Origin: CAZTWC01 sp964617105 [NCBI: uncultured Myxococcia bacterium]
Lineage (GTDB): Bacteria > CAZTWC01
Direction of reading: 5' to 3'
Length of the DNA: 8,338 bases
Assembly: GCA_964617105.1 (NCBI GenBank)
Contig: CAZTWC010000150.1
Span: forward strand, 432 to 8,769
Made by a program: the position numbers and the translations under genes. Each line of letters starts with the position of its first letter. The stretch's first letter is position 1. Shown piece by piece: positions 1 to 7,019 of the stretch. The notes under the pieces were generated by a model, which did not search any database, was not told where the DNA came from, and saw only the letters and a program-made list of their open reading frames with translations.

Positions 1-1472
1 TTGAGAATATTGGTGATTGCGAGTTAACCATATTGGATATCAGTCTTGCGGGCGGCACCAGCGATGAGTTCACCTGCTCCCCTTGTTCCCCTCTTGACAA
101 GGCGATTTTTCCTCTACATATCAAACCCTGGAAGAAACAGACCATACAAATCAGTTATACCCCCAATCAGGAAGAGGAGAAGATGGGGTATTTGACCATT
201 ATTAGCAATGACCGCGATTTTCCCAAGGTGGAAATACCACTCAAGTCTATATACCAGGGTAAGGCGCTGGCTGAAGTTACACCGACCCAACTCGATTTTG
301 GTTACGTGGCAGTGGGGGATCAAAAAACCTTGTCGCTGAAGATTACCAATAAGGGAGAGGGGCATAAAAATCTGGAGATAACCAAGGTTCACAACGACCC
401 ACCCCTTTCTACTAATTTTATGGTTGATAATAGTTTGAAATTCCCCAGTTATTTAAAACCAGAGGAGAACCTGGAGGTACAGGTTACCTATAAACCCTCT
501 GATGCTGCTATTCATCAGGAGAGATTGATTGTTGCCACCAACGATCTAGACACCCCGAATATCCCGATAAAACTGCTGGGGATCAGCAAAACTCCACCAA
601 AAATTGAGGTGAATAGTAAAAAGATCTCTTTTATGAACGTTGAGATAGGTAAGAGCCAGCAGGAGGTGCTGATTATCAGTAACCAGGGTGGCTCCGATTT
701 GGATATCCGTATGTTTTTTGCGCCGGGCAGTGATTCCGACTTCTCTTTTTCCCCCACTATCCTGGGAAAAATTGCCGCTGGAGGCAAAGCCAATGTATAT
801 GTGGAATATACCGCCGCTATCCTGGGTCGTTCCCGGGGAACTCTGGTGTTGTCCAGTAACGATCCGAACCAGGCTAAGTTAAATATAGAGTTGTCGGGCA
901 TGGGGATAGAATCAAATGAAAGCCATGTGCTTAAGTTGGAGTTAACCTATGAAAATGGCGATGACAGCATGATAGACAACGATTTTAGAGATGTGGACCT
1001 GGTCTATGAAAATCCCTATGGCGATGTCTGCACCAAAATTCCCGAGCAAAGCCGTAATCCTAACTGGGGGATTTTTGGCACCCCCAAGTGGTTTGCCTTT
1101 GGCGCCAAGGAGGAGCCTGAGCGGATTATTCATACCAACCCGGGGCAGAAAGATGGGCTCTATGGAGTCAAAGTCCTTTACCAGGAGGACTGTGAAGATA
1201 TACCCACCCAAACTATCGCTTTGCTTTTAGGGATAAGCGTTGATGCCTTAATAACCGGTCTCAGCGAGGGGGTACTTCGTCTGAACGTCGGTGATGATAT
1301 AGAAGACATTATTAGCCAGCACTGCTTTGGCCACGGCAACACCAATGCCACGGTTACCGCCTATATAAATGGGCAACTGGCAGATGAAAAGACAGTAAAA
1401 CTAAATAAAAAGGGCGATATGATGGAGATTTTTAAGATAGAGAGAAAAGGTAACAAGTTCATCATCAAGTAG
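1..1472 (+). CDS. ASH/HYDIN-type repeat protein with YfaP-like C-terminal domain (5' end outside window)
   Basis: The reading frame is open to the left edge: codons from position 3 read ENIGDCELTIL before the first possible internal start (TTG at 33), so the true start lies outside. The visible part, about 489 residues, has three successive beta-sandwich repeats of roughly 105 residues. They show the ASH/choice-of-anchor-D pattern: a 'DFGYVAVGDQKTLSLKITN'-like opening strand, a 'VTYKP' or 'ISYTP' strand, and a closing 'ISNDRDFP' or 'SSNDPNQA' strand ending in Gly. From about residue 305 the last domain carries DVDLVYENPYG, NPNWG, GLYGVKVLY and ATVTAYINGQ, which resemble the DVDL-type YfaP-like beta domain at the end of many myxobacterial surface proteins. 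That domain is interrupted by a partly hydrophobic insert. The family is generally envelope-attached or exported; export cannot be checked here because the N-terminus is missing. The next gene downstream is a paralogue. The ligand or partner is unknown. Confidence 0.85.
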   Translation, partial: ENIGDCELTILDISLAGGTSDEFTCSPCSPLDKAIFPLHIKPWKKQTIQISYTPNQEEEKMGYLTIISNDRDFPKVEIPLKSIYQGKALAEVTPTQLDFGYVAVGDQKTLSLKITNKGEGHKNLEITKVHNDPPLSTNFMVDNSLKFPSYLKPEENLEVQVTYKPSDAAIHQERLIVATNDLDTPNIPIKLLGISKTPPKIEVNSKKISFMNVEIGKSQQEVLIISNQGGSDLDIRMFFAPGSDSDFSFSPTILGKIAAGGKANVYVEYTAAILGRSRGTLVLSSNDPNQAKLNIELSGMGIESNESHVLKLELTYENGDDSMIDNDFRDVDLVYENPYGDVCTKIPEQSRNPNWGIFGTPKWFAFGAKEEPERIIHTNPGQKDGLYGVKVLYQEDCEDIPTQTIALLLGISVDALITGLSEGVLRLNVGDDIEDIISQHCFGHGNTNATVTAYINGQLADEKTVKLNKKGDMMEIFKIERKGNKFIIK

Positions 1473-1488
1473 GTGGATGAACTTATTA
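1451..1488 (+). other. Inverted repeat / stem-loop over the stop codon
   Basis: AAGTTCATC (1455-1463) pairs with GATGAACTT (1476-1484). Across one C/A mismatch the stem extends by three more pairs (TAA 1451-1453 with TTA 1486-1488). The 12-base loop contains the TAG stop of the upstream ASH gene. No T-run follows, so this is not a classical intrinsic terminator. It could protect the 3' end of the message or weakly attenuate read-through into the second ASH gene. The pairing is visible; the function is inference. Confidence 0.4.
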
Positions 1489-1540
1489 ACCAATTTCTAT
1501 CTATGCAACTCCATTGCCTCTAAAATTTGTCAGGTAGACG

Positions 1541-3559
1541 ATGTATCACACAAAAGTAGTCCAACTATTTTCGCTTTTAATACTAACTATGTGTTCTTCC
1601 ATCCTGTTTTTTTGCGGTTCTGAGGATAGCACCCCTTCAGCAGAGAATGGAGATGGTAGCCAGGAGGACCAATATCTTTACGCTTCCCCGCCCAAACTGG
1701 GATTCAAATGTATTAACCTGGGTTGCAAAGAGTCGAAGGTTTTAACCCTGACCAATGTGCGCAAGGGAAAAATTGAAATATCCAATATCCTGTTTTCGGA
1801 AGAGACCAGCAAAGATTTCGCCATAGGTTTTGACCAGAAGATCCCCCTGGTGTTGAAAGGGGGAGAACATATCGAATTAACCATGGGTTATGTACCTAAC
1901 GACCCAGCCCCTGACCGAGGTGAATTGATAATAAAATACCGGTTGCTGAATATTAAACTGGACCAGAAGAGCCAATTTGAACTGGCGATTCCCCTGGTGA
2001 CCAGGTCTATCGGCATTCCAAAGATGAAAGTTGATACCGATGAAATTGATTTTAGTTTTGTTAAGGTGGGGAGTAAACGGGAACAGAATATAGCCATTGA
2101 AAATCTGGGAACCGGCAATGCAGTGCTTTCTATTGAAAAAATTGGTTTTAGTGAAGACTCTATTGTAGAAGATTTAACTATAGAGCCACCGGCTCCGCCA
2201 GCCCAGAGTGTGGCAGTCAACGATAAATTGCAGGTCAAACTTATCTATACCCCCAAAAAGGAGAATTTTATTTTTGGCCATCTTATTATCAATAGTAACG
2301 ACCAAAATAATCCTTTGCATCGGGTAAAGTTTTTTGGCAGTTCCTATACCACTCCCTATATGCAGTTGACTGCACCCGAGAAATTTATCTTTTCCGAAAC
2401 CCAGGTGAGGGAGTTGTTAGAGATCAACTTTCAGGTAGCCAACATGGGAGAGAAACCATTACAGATTTCAGGCAGCATTAGTGCTGCCAGCCCAGAGGAG
2501 GCGGCTAATTTTTTAATCCATCCTCCGCTCAATAATCCCATCACCATAAAGAGTTTTAACCTTCAGGAATTCTCTTTGCGTTATTTACCCAAAGCCGCTG
2601 GTAAACACCTGGCGGAACTAACCATTGTCAGTAACGATCCCAATACCCCGGAAACCAAGTTTGCGCTGGAAGGCATAGCCATAGATCCGCAAATTGAAGT
2701 TACGCCAGCGAAAGGAGAGTTCGGGCAGATTATTGCTGAAGGAAATACTGAGGCTGAGATGGATTTTTCCATCAAAAATGTTGGCAAAGGGCCCTTGCAG
2801 ATAACCGATATAACTTTGACCGCCGATTCATCCAAAGAGTTTCAATTGGGAACTCTCCCCGGCTTGCCGGTAACCCTGAACCAGGGTAATGAGATCAAAT
2901 ATTTAGTCAAGTATACCACCTCGGGGCTGGGAGAATCCAAGGGGAAAATGATTATCAAAAATTCTACTGCCAGGAATGGGGAGTTGTTGGTACCCCTTTC
3001 AGCCACTAGTGTCTCCTGTAAGGACGGTTGCCAGTTGCCTAATGGTCAACCTGAGTGCACTTCTGGTAAATGCGCCATTAAAGAGTGCAATTCTGATTTT
3101 TTTGATCTAGACCTGGAAGTGCAAAACGGTTGTGAGTGCGCTGATGAAGCAGATGACCCCAAAGGTACTTGCACTGAGGGACGTTACCTGGGTACTCTTT
3201 CAGATAAAGATCAGGGCAGCAGTATAAGTATTACCGGAATAATTTTGCCCTCTAATGATGAAGATATTTTTAAATTTTTTGCCGAAGATGACTCTGACTG
3301 GTTTTCCGATGAATTTGAGGTTAAACTTGCGTTTACTCCACCCCCTGATTCTGATCTAAAAATGTGCTACAAATATGAAAAGCGGGATGACCACCAAGAC
3401 ACCTGCTCCTCTCAGACCTGGAATTGTTCTTCCAACACCTTCAGCCGTAAAGGCAGTACAGGCAAAGAAGATAGTGCCGATGTCTTTGTACGGATATTTT
3501 CGCCGGGCGGCATGCTAACTTGCGATTACTACACCTTGGAAGTATCCAACAATAAATAA
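1541..3559 (+). CDS. Putative ASH-repeat lipoprotein with Cys-rich module
   Basis: This protein has 672 residues. The N-terminus has a basic residue, a hydrophobic stretch (about residues 8-24) and then Cys25-Gly in LFFCGSED, followed by a Ser/Glu/Asp-rich linker. This looks like a lipoprotein signal with a non-canonical lipobox (Phe at -1), so lipidation is likely but not certain. Four ASH/HYDIN-like beta-sandwich repeats follow at about 45-157, 159-268, 270-380 and 382-489, with NSNDQNNP and VSNDPNTP closing-strand motifs. A Cys-rich module (493-544, eight Cys, ending NGCEC) resembles those in myxobacterial surface proteins. The last about 125 residues form a beta-rich acidic domain (GTLSDKDQG, NDEDIFKFFAEDDSDWF, late Cys660), probably disulfide-bonded. 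The start ATG has only a weak AGG (1532-1534) upstream. The gene lies 68 bases after a paralogue with a different C-terminal domain, suggesting duplication and domain swapping. An envelope or surface adhesive/scaffold role is inferred, not shown. Confidence 0.85.
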   Translation: MYHTKVVQLFSLLILTMCSSILFFCGSEDSTPSAENGDGSQEDQYLYASPPKLGFKCINLGCKESKVLTLTNVRKGKIEISNILFSEETSKDFAIGFDQKIPLVLKGGEHIELTMGYVPNDPAPDRGELIIKYRLLNIKLDQKSQFELAIPLVTRSIGIPKMKVDTDEIDFSFVKVGSKREQNIAIENLGTGNAVLSIEKIGFSEDSIVEDLTIEPPAPPAQSVAVNDKLQVKLIYTPKKENFIFGHLIINSNDQNNPLHRVKFFGSSYTTPYMQLTAPEKFIFSETQVRELLEINFQVANMGEKPLQISGSISAASPEEAANFLIHPPLNNPITIKSFNLQEFSLRYLPKAAGKHLAELTIVSNDPNTPETKFALEGIAIDPQIEVTPAKGEFGQIIAEGNTEAEMDFSIKNVGKGPLQITDITLTADSSKEFQLGTLPGLPVTLNQGNEIKYLVKYTTSGLGESKGKMIIKNSTARNGELLVPLSATSVSCKDGCQLPNGQPECTSGKCAIKECNSDFFDLDLEVQNGCECADEADDPKGTCTEGRYLGTLSDKDQGSSISITGIILPSNDEDIFKFFAEDDSDWFSDEFEVKLAFTPPPDSDLKMCYKYEKRDDHQDTCSSQTWNCSSNTFSRKGSTGKEDSADVFVRIFSPGGMLTCDYYTLEVSNNK

Positions 3560-3576
3560 TTTTTTGGAGATAAAAA

Positions 3577-4605
3577 ATGTTTAATACCGGAATTATAGGA
3601 TTTGGCTACTGGGGTCCCATATTGACCCGCTACTTTCATCAGCATCCGGGTTTTGTTCTTAAACGGATTGCTGATAACAATTCAGAGCGGCTAAAAGTTG
3701 CTTCAGAATCTTATCCCACAGTGGATATTACCGCTGATGTCAAAGCCAATACCCAGGGAGATGATATCGATTTGGTGATAGTGGCTACTCCATTAAACAC
3801 CCATTATGAACTGGCCCTGGACGCCATTACCAACTCAAAGCACGTTTGGTTAGAAAAACCCATGACCATGAATTCTAGCCAGGGTGAACATTTATGCCAA
3901 TTGGCCGATAAAAATGGTAAGATAGTTTTGGTTGATTTTCCCATTTTATTTACTCATGCCGCTGAAACCATTAAATCATTTATTCAAACTGGCAAAGCCG
4001 GTACCCTATCTTTTTACAATGCTCAACGGATCAATACCGGACCATACCGGTGTGATGCCAGTGTCACCTGGGACTTGGCCTCCCATGATTTGGCGATGAT
4101 GCTCTACCTTTTAGGCGCTAAAGTAAAGAGCGTATCAACCACCGGCCAGAAGGATGCTAATGGCAATTTACTGGAAATTGGCTCCATTACCGTTCAACTG
4201 GACGACATAATTGCCAATATCTACGTCAATCGCCAGGCGCCGTTAAAAATTCGTAAAACCATGATTGGTGGTGATGAGGCCATGATCCTCTGGAATGAAT
4301 TGGATCAGTTGGAACCGGTTAAAATCTATAACCACGATATCGGCAGTAAGGAAGGTAATTGCTCCTATCAATGCCGCCACCGGGCCGGGGCAGTTTTTTC
4401 CCCCATGGTTCAAGAGGGCGAAACGCTTTTAAAAGAGGTGGAATACTTTTTTCAATGTCTAGAAAATAAATGCCAGCCTGTAAATAACGCTCAGTTTGGT
4501 CTACAGGTAGTGCGGTTGCTGGAAGCCACGGAGGAATCTCTGGCTCGAAACGCCGCCCTGGTGGAGGTAAAGGAATGCAAACTAAATTCATTTCCGATAA
4601 TTTAG
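3577..4605 (+). CDS. Gfo/Idh/MocA family NAD(P)-dependent oxidoreductase
   Basis: This 342-residue protein has the usual length for the family. The N-terminal Rossmann fold shows GFGYWG (G8, G10, G13) and an acidic residue after the second strand (IADNN). The family's EKP motif is at E93-K94-P95. The C-terminal domain carries TWDLASHD, with D166 and H170 as the likely catalytic/substrate pair. The 'GPYRCD...WDLASHD' segment and the later IRKTMIGGDEAMILWNELD resemble members found in glycan and nucleotide-sugar clusters, though I cannot fix the substrate. Such enzymes oxidise or reduce a sugar hydroxyl/carbonyl, often the 3-position, in the cytoplasm. A good ribosome site, GGAGA (3566-3570), lies 6 bases before ATG. 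The gene begins 17 bases after the ASH lipoprotein stop and its last 31 bases overlap the aminotransferase gene, so the two products are very probably made together. The family call is firm; the reaction is open. Confidence 0.92.
   Translation: MFNTGIIGFGYWGPILTRYFHQHPGFVLKRIADNNSERLKVASESYPTVDITADVKANTQGDDIDLVIVATPLNTHYELALDAITNSKHVWLEKPMTMNSSQGEHLCQLADKNGKIVLVDFPILFTHAAETIKSFIQTGKAGTLSFYNAQRINTGPYRCDASVTWDLASHDLAMMLYLLGAKVKSVSTTGQKDANGNLLEIGSITVQLDDIIANIYVNRQAPLKIRKTMIGGDEAMILWNELDQLEPVKIYNHDIGSKEGNCSYQCRHRAGAVFSPMVQEGETLLKEVEYFFQCLENKCQPVNNAQFGLQVVRLLEATEESLARNAALVEVKECKLNSFPII
4563..4567 (+). promoter_or_regulatory. Ribosome binding site inside the upstream gene, fixing the aminotransferase start
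   Basis: GGAGG lies 7 bases before the ATG at 4575, within the last codons of the oxidoreductase gene. It supports the 31-base overlap as real and points to translational coupling of the two enzymes. Confidence 0.75.
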
Positions 4606-5861
4606 TCGCTCCCGATTGTCGGCAAAAAGATATTAGTATAGATTTTACTAAAAGCCATGGTTCCTATCTGTACGACCAGATACGGAATCGAAAACTTATT
4701 GATATGTTTAGTTTTTGGGCCAGTCTGCCATTGGGATATGGCCATCCGATTTTCTCTTCCGAAGAGTATAACCAGGATATTATCCAGGCCGCCACCTACA
4801 AAACCGCTTCCGGCCGGGTATTTTCTAATCTTTACGATGATTTCATTCAAAAGTTTCACCAGTTTGTAAGCCAGGGGCATTTTGATAAATACTTTTTTAT
4901 CCACGGCGGCTCATTAGCGGTTGAAAATGCGGTTAAATGTGCCCTGGACTGGAAGAATAATTTCAACCTGGACTTGGAAATAGAATTTCAGCCGATGCAA
5001 CTGGAGATCATCACCTTTAGCGGCGCCTATCACGGCATCAGTGGCTTTGGCGCTTCCTTATCCCAGGTGCCCGAAATCAAACTCCACTCTTTGCCCAAAT
5101 TCTCCTGGCCCCGGTTTGAAGCACCGGTGATTACTTTCCCGTTGGATGAGAACAGCCAAATTTTACTTGAGAAGAGGGAGAATGATTGTCTGGAACATTT
5201 GGAACAATATATAGCCAGCCGGGGAGCGGAAAAGATCGCAGCAATTTTAATCGAGCCTATTCAATGCGGCGGTGGTGATCGTCACCTGCGGGGTAAATTC
5301 TTACGAGCATTACGTCGCATAGCCGATCAGAATCAATTTTTGTTGATTTTTGATGAAGTGCAGACCGGTTTTGGGGCGGTGGGCAAATTATGGTGCTACG
5401 AGTACTTTGGTTTGGAACCGGATATTTTGGTTTTTGGCAAGAAAACCCAAATTAGTGGTATTGCTGTAACTGAGAGAGTTTCTCAGACCAAAGGTTCCTT
5501 TACTGAAATTGGTCGCCTAGCCGCCACCTGGGACGGCAATATCGTAGACATGGTGCGATGTAACTATATAATTAAAGCCTACCAACAAGAAGCGTTGATC
5601 GAAAATGCCCAAATGATGGGAGAGATATTTTTAACCAACCTTAAATCCATACCTGGTTTGCTAAATGTGCGGGGTAGGGGATTGATTATAGCCTGCGACC
5701 TGGAAACTTCGCGTAAGCAAATGCTATTTTGCGATACCTGCCTTGAAAACGGGCTTTTGTTAATCCCTTCAGCCAGGCGCAATATAAGGATACGGCCCAA
5801 TATGGCTGTGGATGAAGATACTATCAATCGGGCTTGCGAAATAATCAAAAAATCTGTTTAA
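4575..5861 (+). CDS. Class III PLP aminotransferase, lysine 6-transaminase (LAT)-like
   Basis: This 428-residue fold-type I, class III aminotransferase resembles mycobacterial LAT (about 449 residues) from end to end: FSFWASLPLGYGHP near residue 45, GGSLAVENAVKCALDWK (111-127), KFSWPRFEAP (R180), IEPIQ (E227), FDEVQTG (D260, Q263), FGKKTQ (K289, 29 residues after D260, the expected PLP Schiff-base lysine), ATWDGN (T318) and IRIRPNM near the end (R405). LAT transfers the epsilon-amino group of lysine to 2-oxoglutarate, giving allysine, which cyclises to piperideine-6-carboxylate. The glutamate described as a substrate switch in mycobacterial LAT (E243, in GEGGD) is here G232 in CGGGD, so lysine may not be the substrate. 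All residues needed for PLP chemistry appear present. The start is fixed by GGAGG at 4563-4567. Its partner is the overlapping oxidoreductase. An amino-sugar or other amino product is possible. The family is sure; lysine specificity is doubtful. Confidence 0.88.
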   Translation: MQTKFISDNLVAPDCRQKDISIDFTKSHGSYLYDQIRNRKLIDMFSFWASLPLGYGHPIFSSEEYNQDIIQAATYKTASGRVFSNLYDDFIQKFHQFVSQGHFDKYFFIHGGSLAVENAVKCALDWKNNFNLDLEIEFQPMQLEIITFSGAYHGISGFGASLSQVPEIKLHSLPKFSWPRFEAPVITFPLDENSQILLEKRENDCLEHLEQYIASRGAEKIAAILIEPIQCGGGDRHLRGKFLRALRRIADQNQFLLIFDEVQTGFGAVGKLWCYEYFGLEPDILVFGKKTQISGIAVTERVSQTKGSFTEIGRLAATWDGNIVDMVRCNYIIKAYQQEALIENAQMMGEIFLTNLKSIPGLLNVRGRGLIIACDLETSRKQMLFCDTCLENGLLLIPSARRNIRIRPNMAVDEDTINRACEIIKKSV

Positions 5862-5902
5862 GTTTTCTCCTCCCGAACCGATGTTTTAAGTGACAGCCAA
5901 AA

Positions 5903-5917
5903 TGACACTCTATTTGC
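5903..5917 (+). promoter_or_regulatory. Possible sigma-54 promoter for fliS
   Basis: TGACAC-TCTAT-TTGC matches the sigma-54 pattern TGGCAC-N5-TTGC with the correct 5-base spacer. The one mismatch, A for G, falls in the highly conserved -24 GG. Transcription would begin near 5929, just before the GGAGG at 5936-5940. Sigma-54 control of flagellar genes is common in proteobacteria. The match is direct; activity is inference. No enhancer-binding-protein site was recognised upstream. Confidence 0.4.
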
Positions 5918-5948
5918 CTATTGATATACCCTTTCGGAGGCTCTCATT

Positions 5949-6464
5949 ATGAATCAAGGATTTCAAACTTACCAGCAAGTCGGCGTTACTACTGCCAGCA
6001 AAGAAAAAATATTGATTATGCTCTATGATGGAGCCATCAAGTTTTGTGAAACCGCTAAGAGAAAAATTAAGGAAAACGATATGGCTGCCAAGGGAGAGGC
6101 TCTGGTAAGCGCCCAGGCGATTATCCACGAGTTAATCCATTCACTCAATTACAAAATCGCCCCGGAATTGTGTCAAAATCTGGAAAATCTCTATATGTTT
6201 ATGAGTGACCAGTTGAGCGATGCCAATGTCAAAATTGATATCAAACCCATTGATAACACTATCTCTTTGCTTAAAACATTACGGGACGCCTGGAGTAAGG
6301 CCGTTAACAATAAGGGAAAAACGGCTGCTCCAGCGGCCGGGGCCAAGAATCCTGTAAGTATCCAAAATAAATTTCCAGCTTCGGCTTCTAAGCCAATGTC
6401 CAAACCCCAATCTCAGGTTCAGGAACTTACCAGTCGGCCACGTTTGTCTTTGCGGGTGGGATAG
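5949..6464 (+). CDS. fliS: Flagellar export chaperone FliS, with extended C-terminal tail
   Basis: FliS binds the C-terminal part of newly made flagellin (FliC) in the cytoplasm, keeps it unpolymerised and delivers it to the flagellar type III export gate. Residues 1-119 are a full helical FliS core: YQQVGVTTASKEKILIMLYD near the start, GAIKFCETA, AQAIIHELIHSLNY, the NLENLYMFMSDQL helix, ISLLKTLRDAWSKAV. Standard FliS has about 125-135 residues. This one has 171 because of a tail (about 120-171) rich in Pro, Ala, Ser, Lys and Gln, with only one acidic residue, probably disordered and basic. The start is supported by GGAGG (5936-5940) 8 bases upstream. A possible sigma-54 promoter precedes it, so it may be transcribed apart from the aminotransferase gene 87 bases upstream. 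No flagellin or fliD lies in the window. It converges with the cNMP-binding gene, 18 bases between stops. Confidence 0.95.
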   Translation: MNQGFQTYQQVGVTTASKEKILIMLYDGAIKFCETAKRKIKENDMAAKGEALVSAQAIIHELIHSLNYKIAPELCQNLENLYMFMSDQLSDANVKIDIKPIDNTISLLKTLRDAWSKAVNNKGKTAAPAAGAKNPVSIQNKFPASASKPMSKPQSQVQELTSRPRLSLRVG

Positions 6465-6482
6465 TGACTTCTCGGACTGGAA

Positions 6483-7019
6483 CTAGTTAGTATCTACCTG
6501 CGACTTCTTCTGGCTTTCTATAATTTTATCTAGAATCACCAGATTTCCTTCCAGACTACGATTTTCGTTCATCAGGTTGACAGTTACATCGTTGTTATCT
6601 TTTATCTTTAAACTTATAATTCTAACCACGTTGCGAGTCACCCGGTTGTTTAATATGCGGTCAGACGCCATAAGAGAAAAAATTTTGTCGAAAGGGGCTA
6701 CCATAAAAAGTGCTTCTCCAAGCACTTTTAACGTAGCGCTTCTTTTCTCTTGTAAAAAAATACCGATTTCGCCAAAAGTGGAGGGTTTTGCTACTTTTGC
6801 TACTTCAACCTGATTTATTAATATGGCCACCGCACCCTTGACAAGAATGTATAGTTTGTCACTATTTTCGCCCTGGTTGAAGATAATTTCACTATCTTTG
6901 AAGTTTACTTTTTGACAGATAGTGAGTAGTTTTACCAATTGATCTCTGGATAATCCTCTAAAGATAGGCAGTTTAGCCAGCGCATTCAATATGGCTGTGG
7001 TCCGCTTATTATTAGACAT
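6483..7019 (-). CDS. Stand-alone cyclic-nucleotide-binding (Crp-type) domain protein
   Basis: This 178-residue protein carries one cNMP-binding beta-barrel. After LPIFRGLSRDQLVKLL (a typical leading helix) come the barrel strands IIFNQGENSDKLYILVKGAVA and the phosphate-binding cassette FGEIGIFLQEKRSAT (E and R of the FGE...RSA motif kept), so nucleotide binding is plausible. A helical C-terminal segment of about 70 residues follows, with no helix-turn-helix, enzyme or PilZ domain that I recognise. It may therefore act as a regulatory subunit or adaptor. I chose ATG at 7019: a GGAGAGG site (7032-7026) lies 6 bases before it, and it overlaps the preceding stop as ATGTCTAA, a coupled arrangement. 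The longer TTG start at 7061 has no such support. It is a paralogue of the N-terminal half of its upstream neighbour. The nucleotide bound is unknown. Confidence 0.85.
   Translation of the reverse strand: MSNNKRTTAILNALAKLPIFRGLSRDQLVKLLTICQKVNFKDSEIIFNQGENSDKLYILVKGAVAILINQVEVAKVAKPSTFGEIGIFLQEKRSATLKVLGEALFMVAPFDKIFSLMASDRILNNRVTRNVVRIISLKIKDNNDVTVNLMNENRSLEGNLVILDKIIESQKKSQVDTN

Noticed and set aside
33-35. TTG at 33 as the start of the first ASH protein
   Set aside because: The frame is open upstream and the preceding residues complete the first strand of an ASH repeat.
1503-1517. Sigma-54-like TGCAAC...TTGC before the ASH lipoprotein gene
   Set aside because: The spacer is 4 instead of 5 bases and the -24 half matches poorly.
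4575-5861. Annotating the aminotransferase as ornithine or 4-aminobutyrate aminotransferase
   Set aside because: The WPR, GGDRH, FGKKTQ and TWDGN segments fit the LAT subgroup much better than those families.
6430-6480. CCAGTC / GACTGG inverted repeat as a terminator between the convergent genes
   Set aside because: Only six pairs with a 39-base loop and no T-run; not distinguishable from chance.
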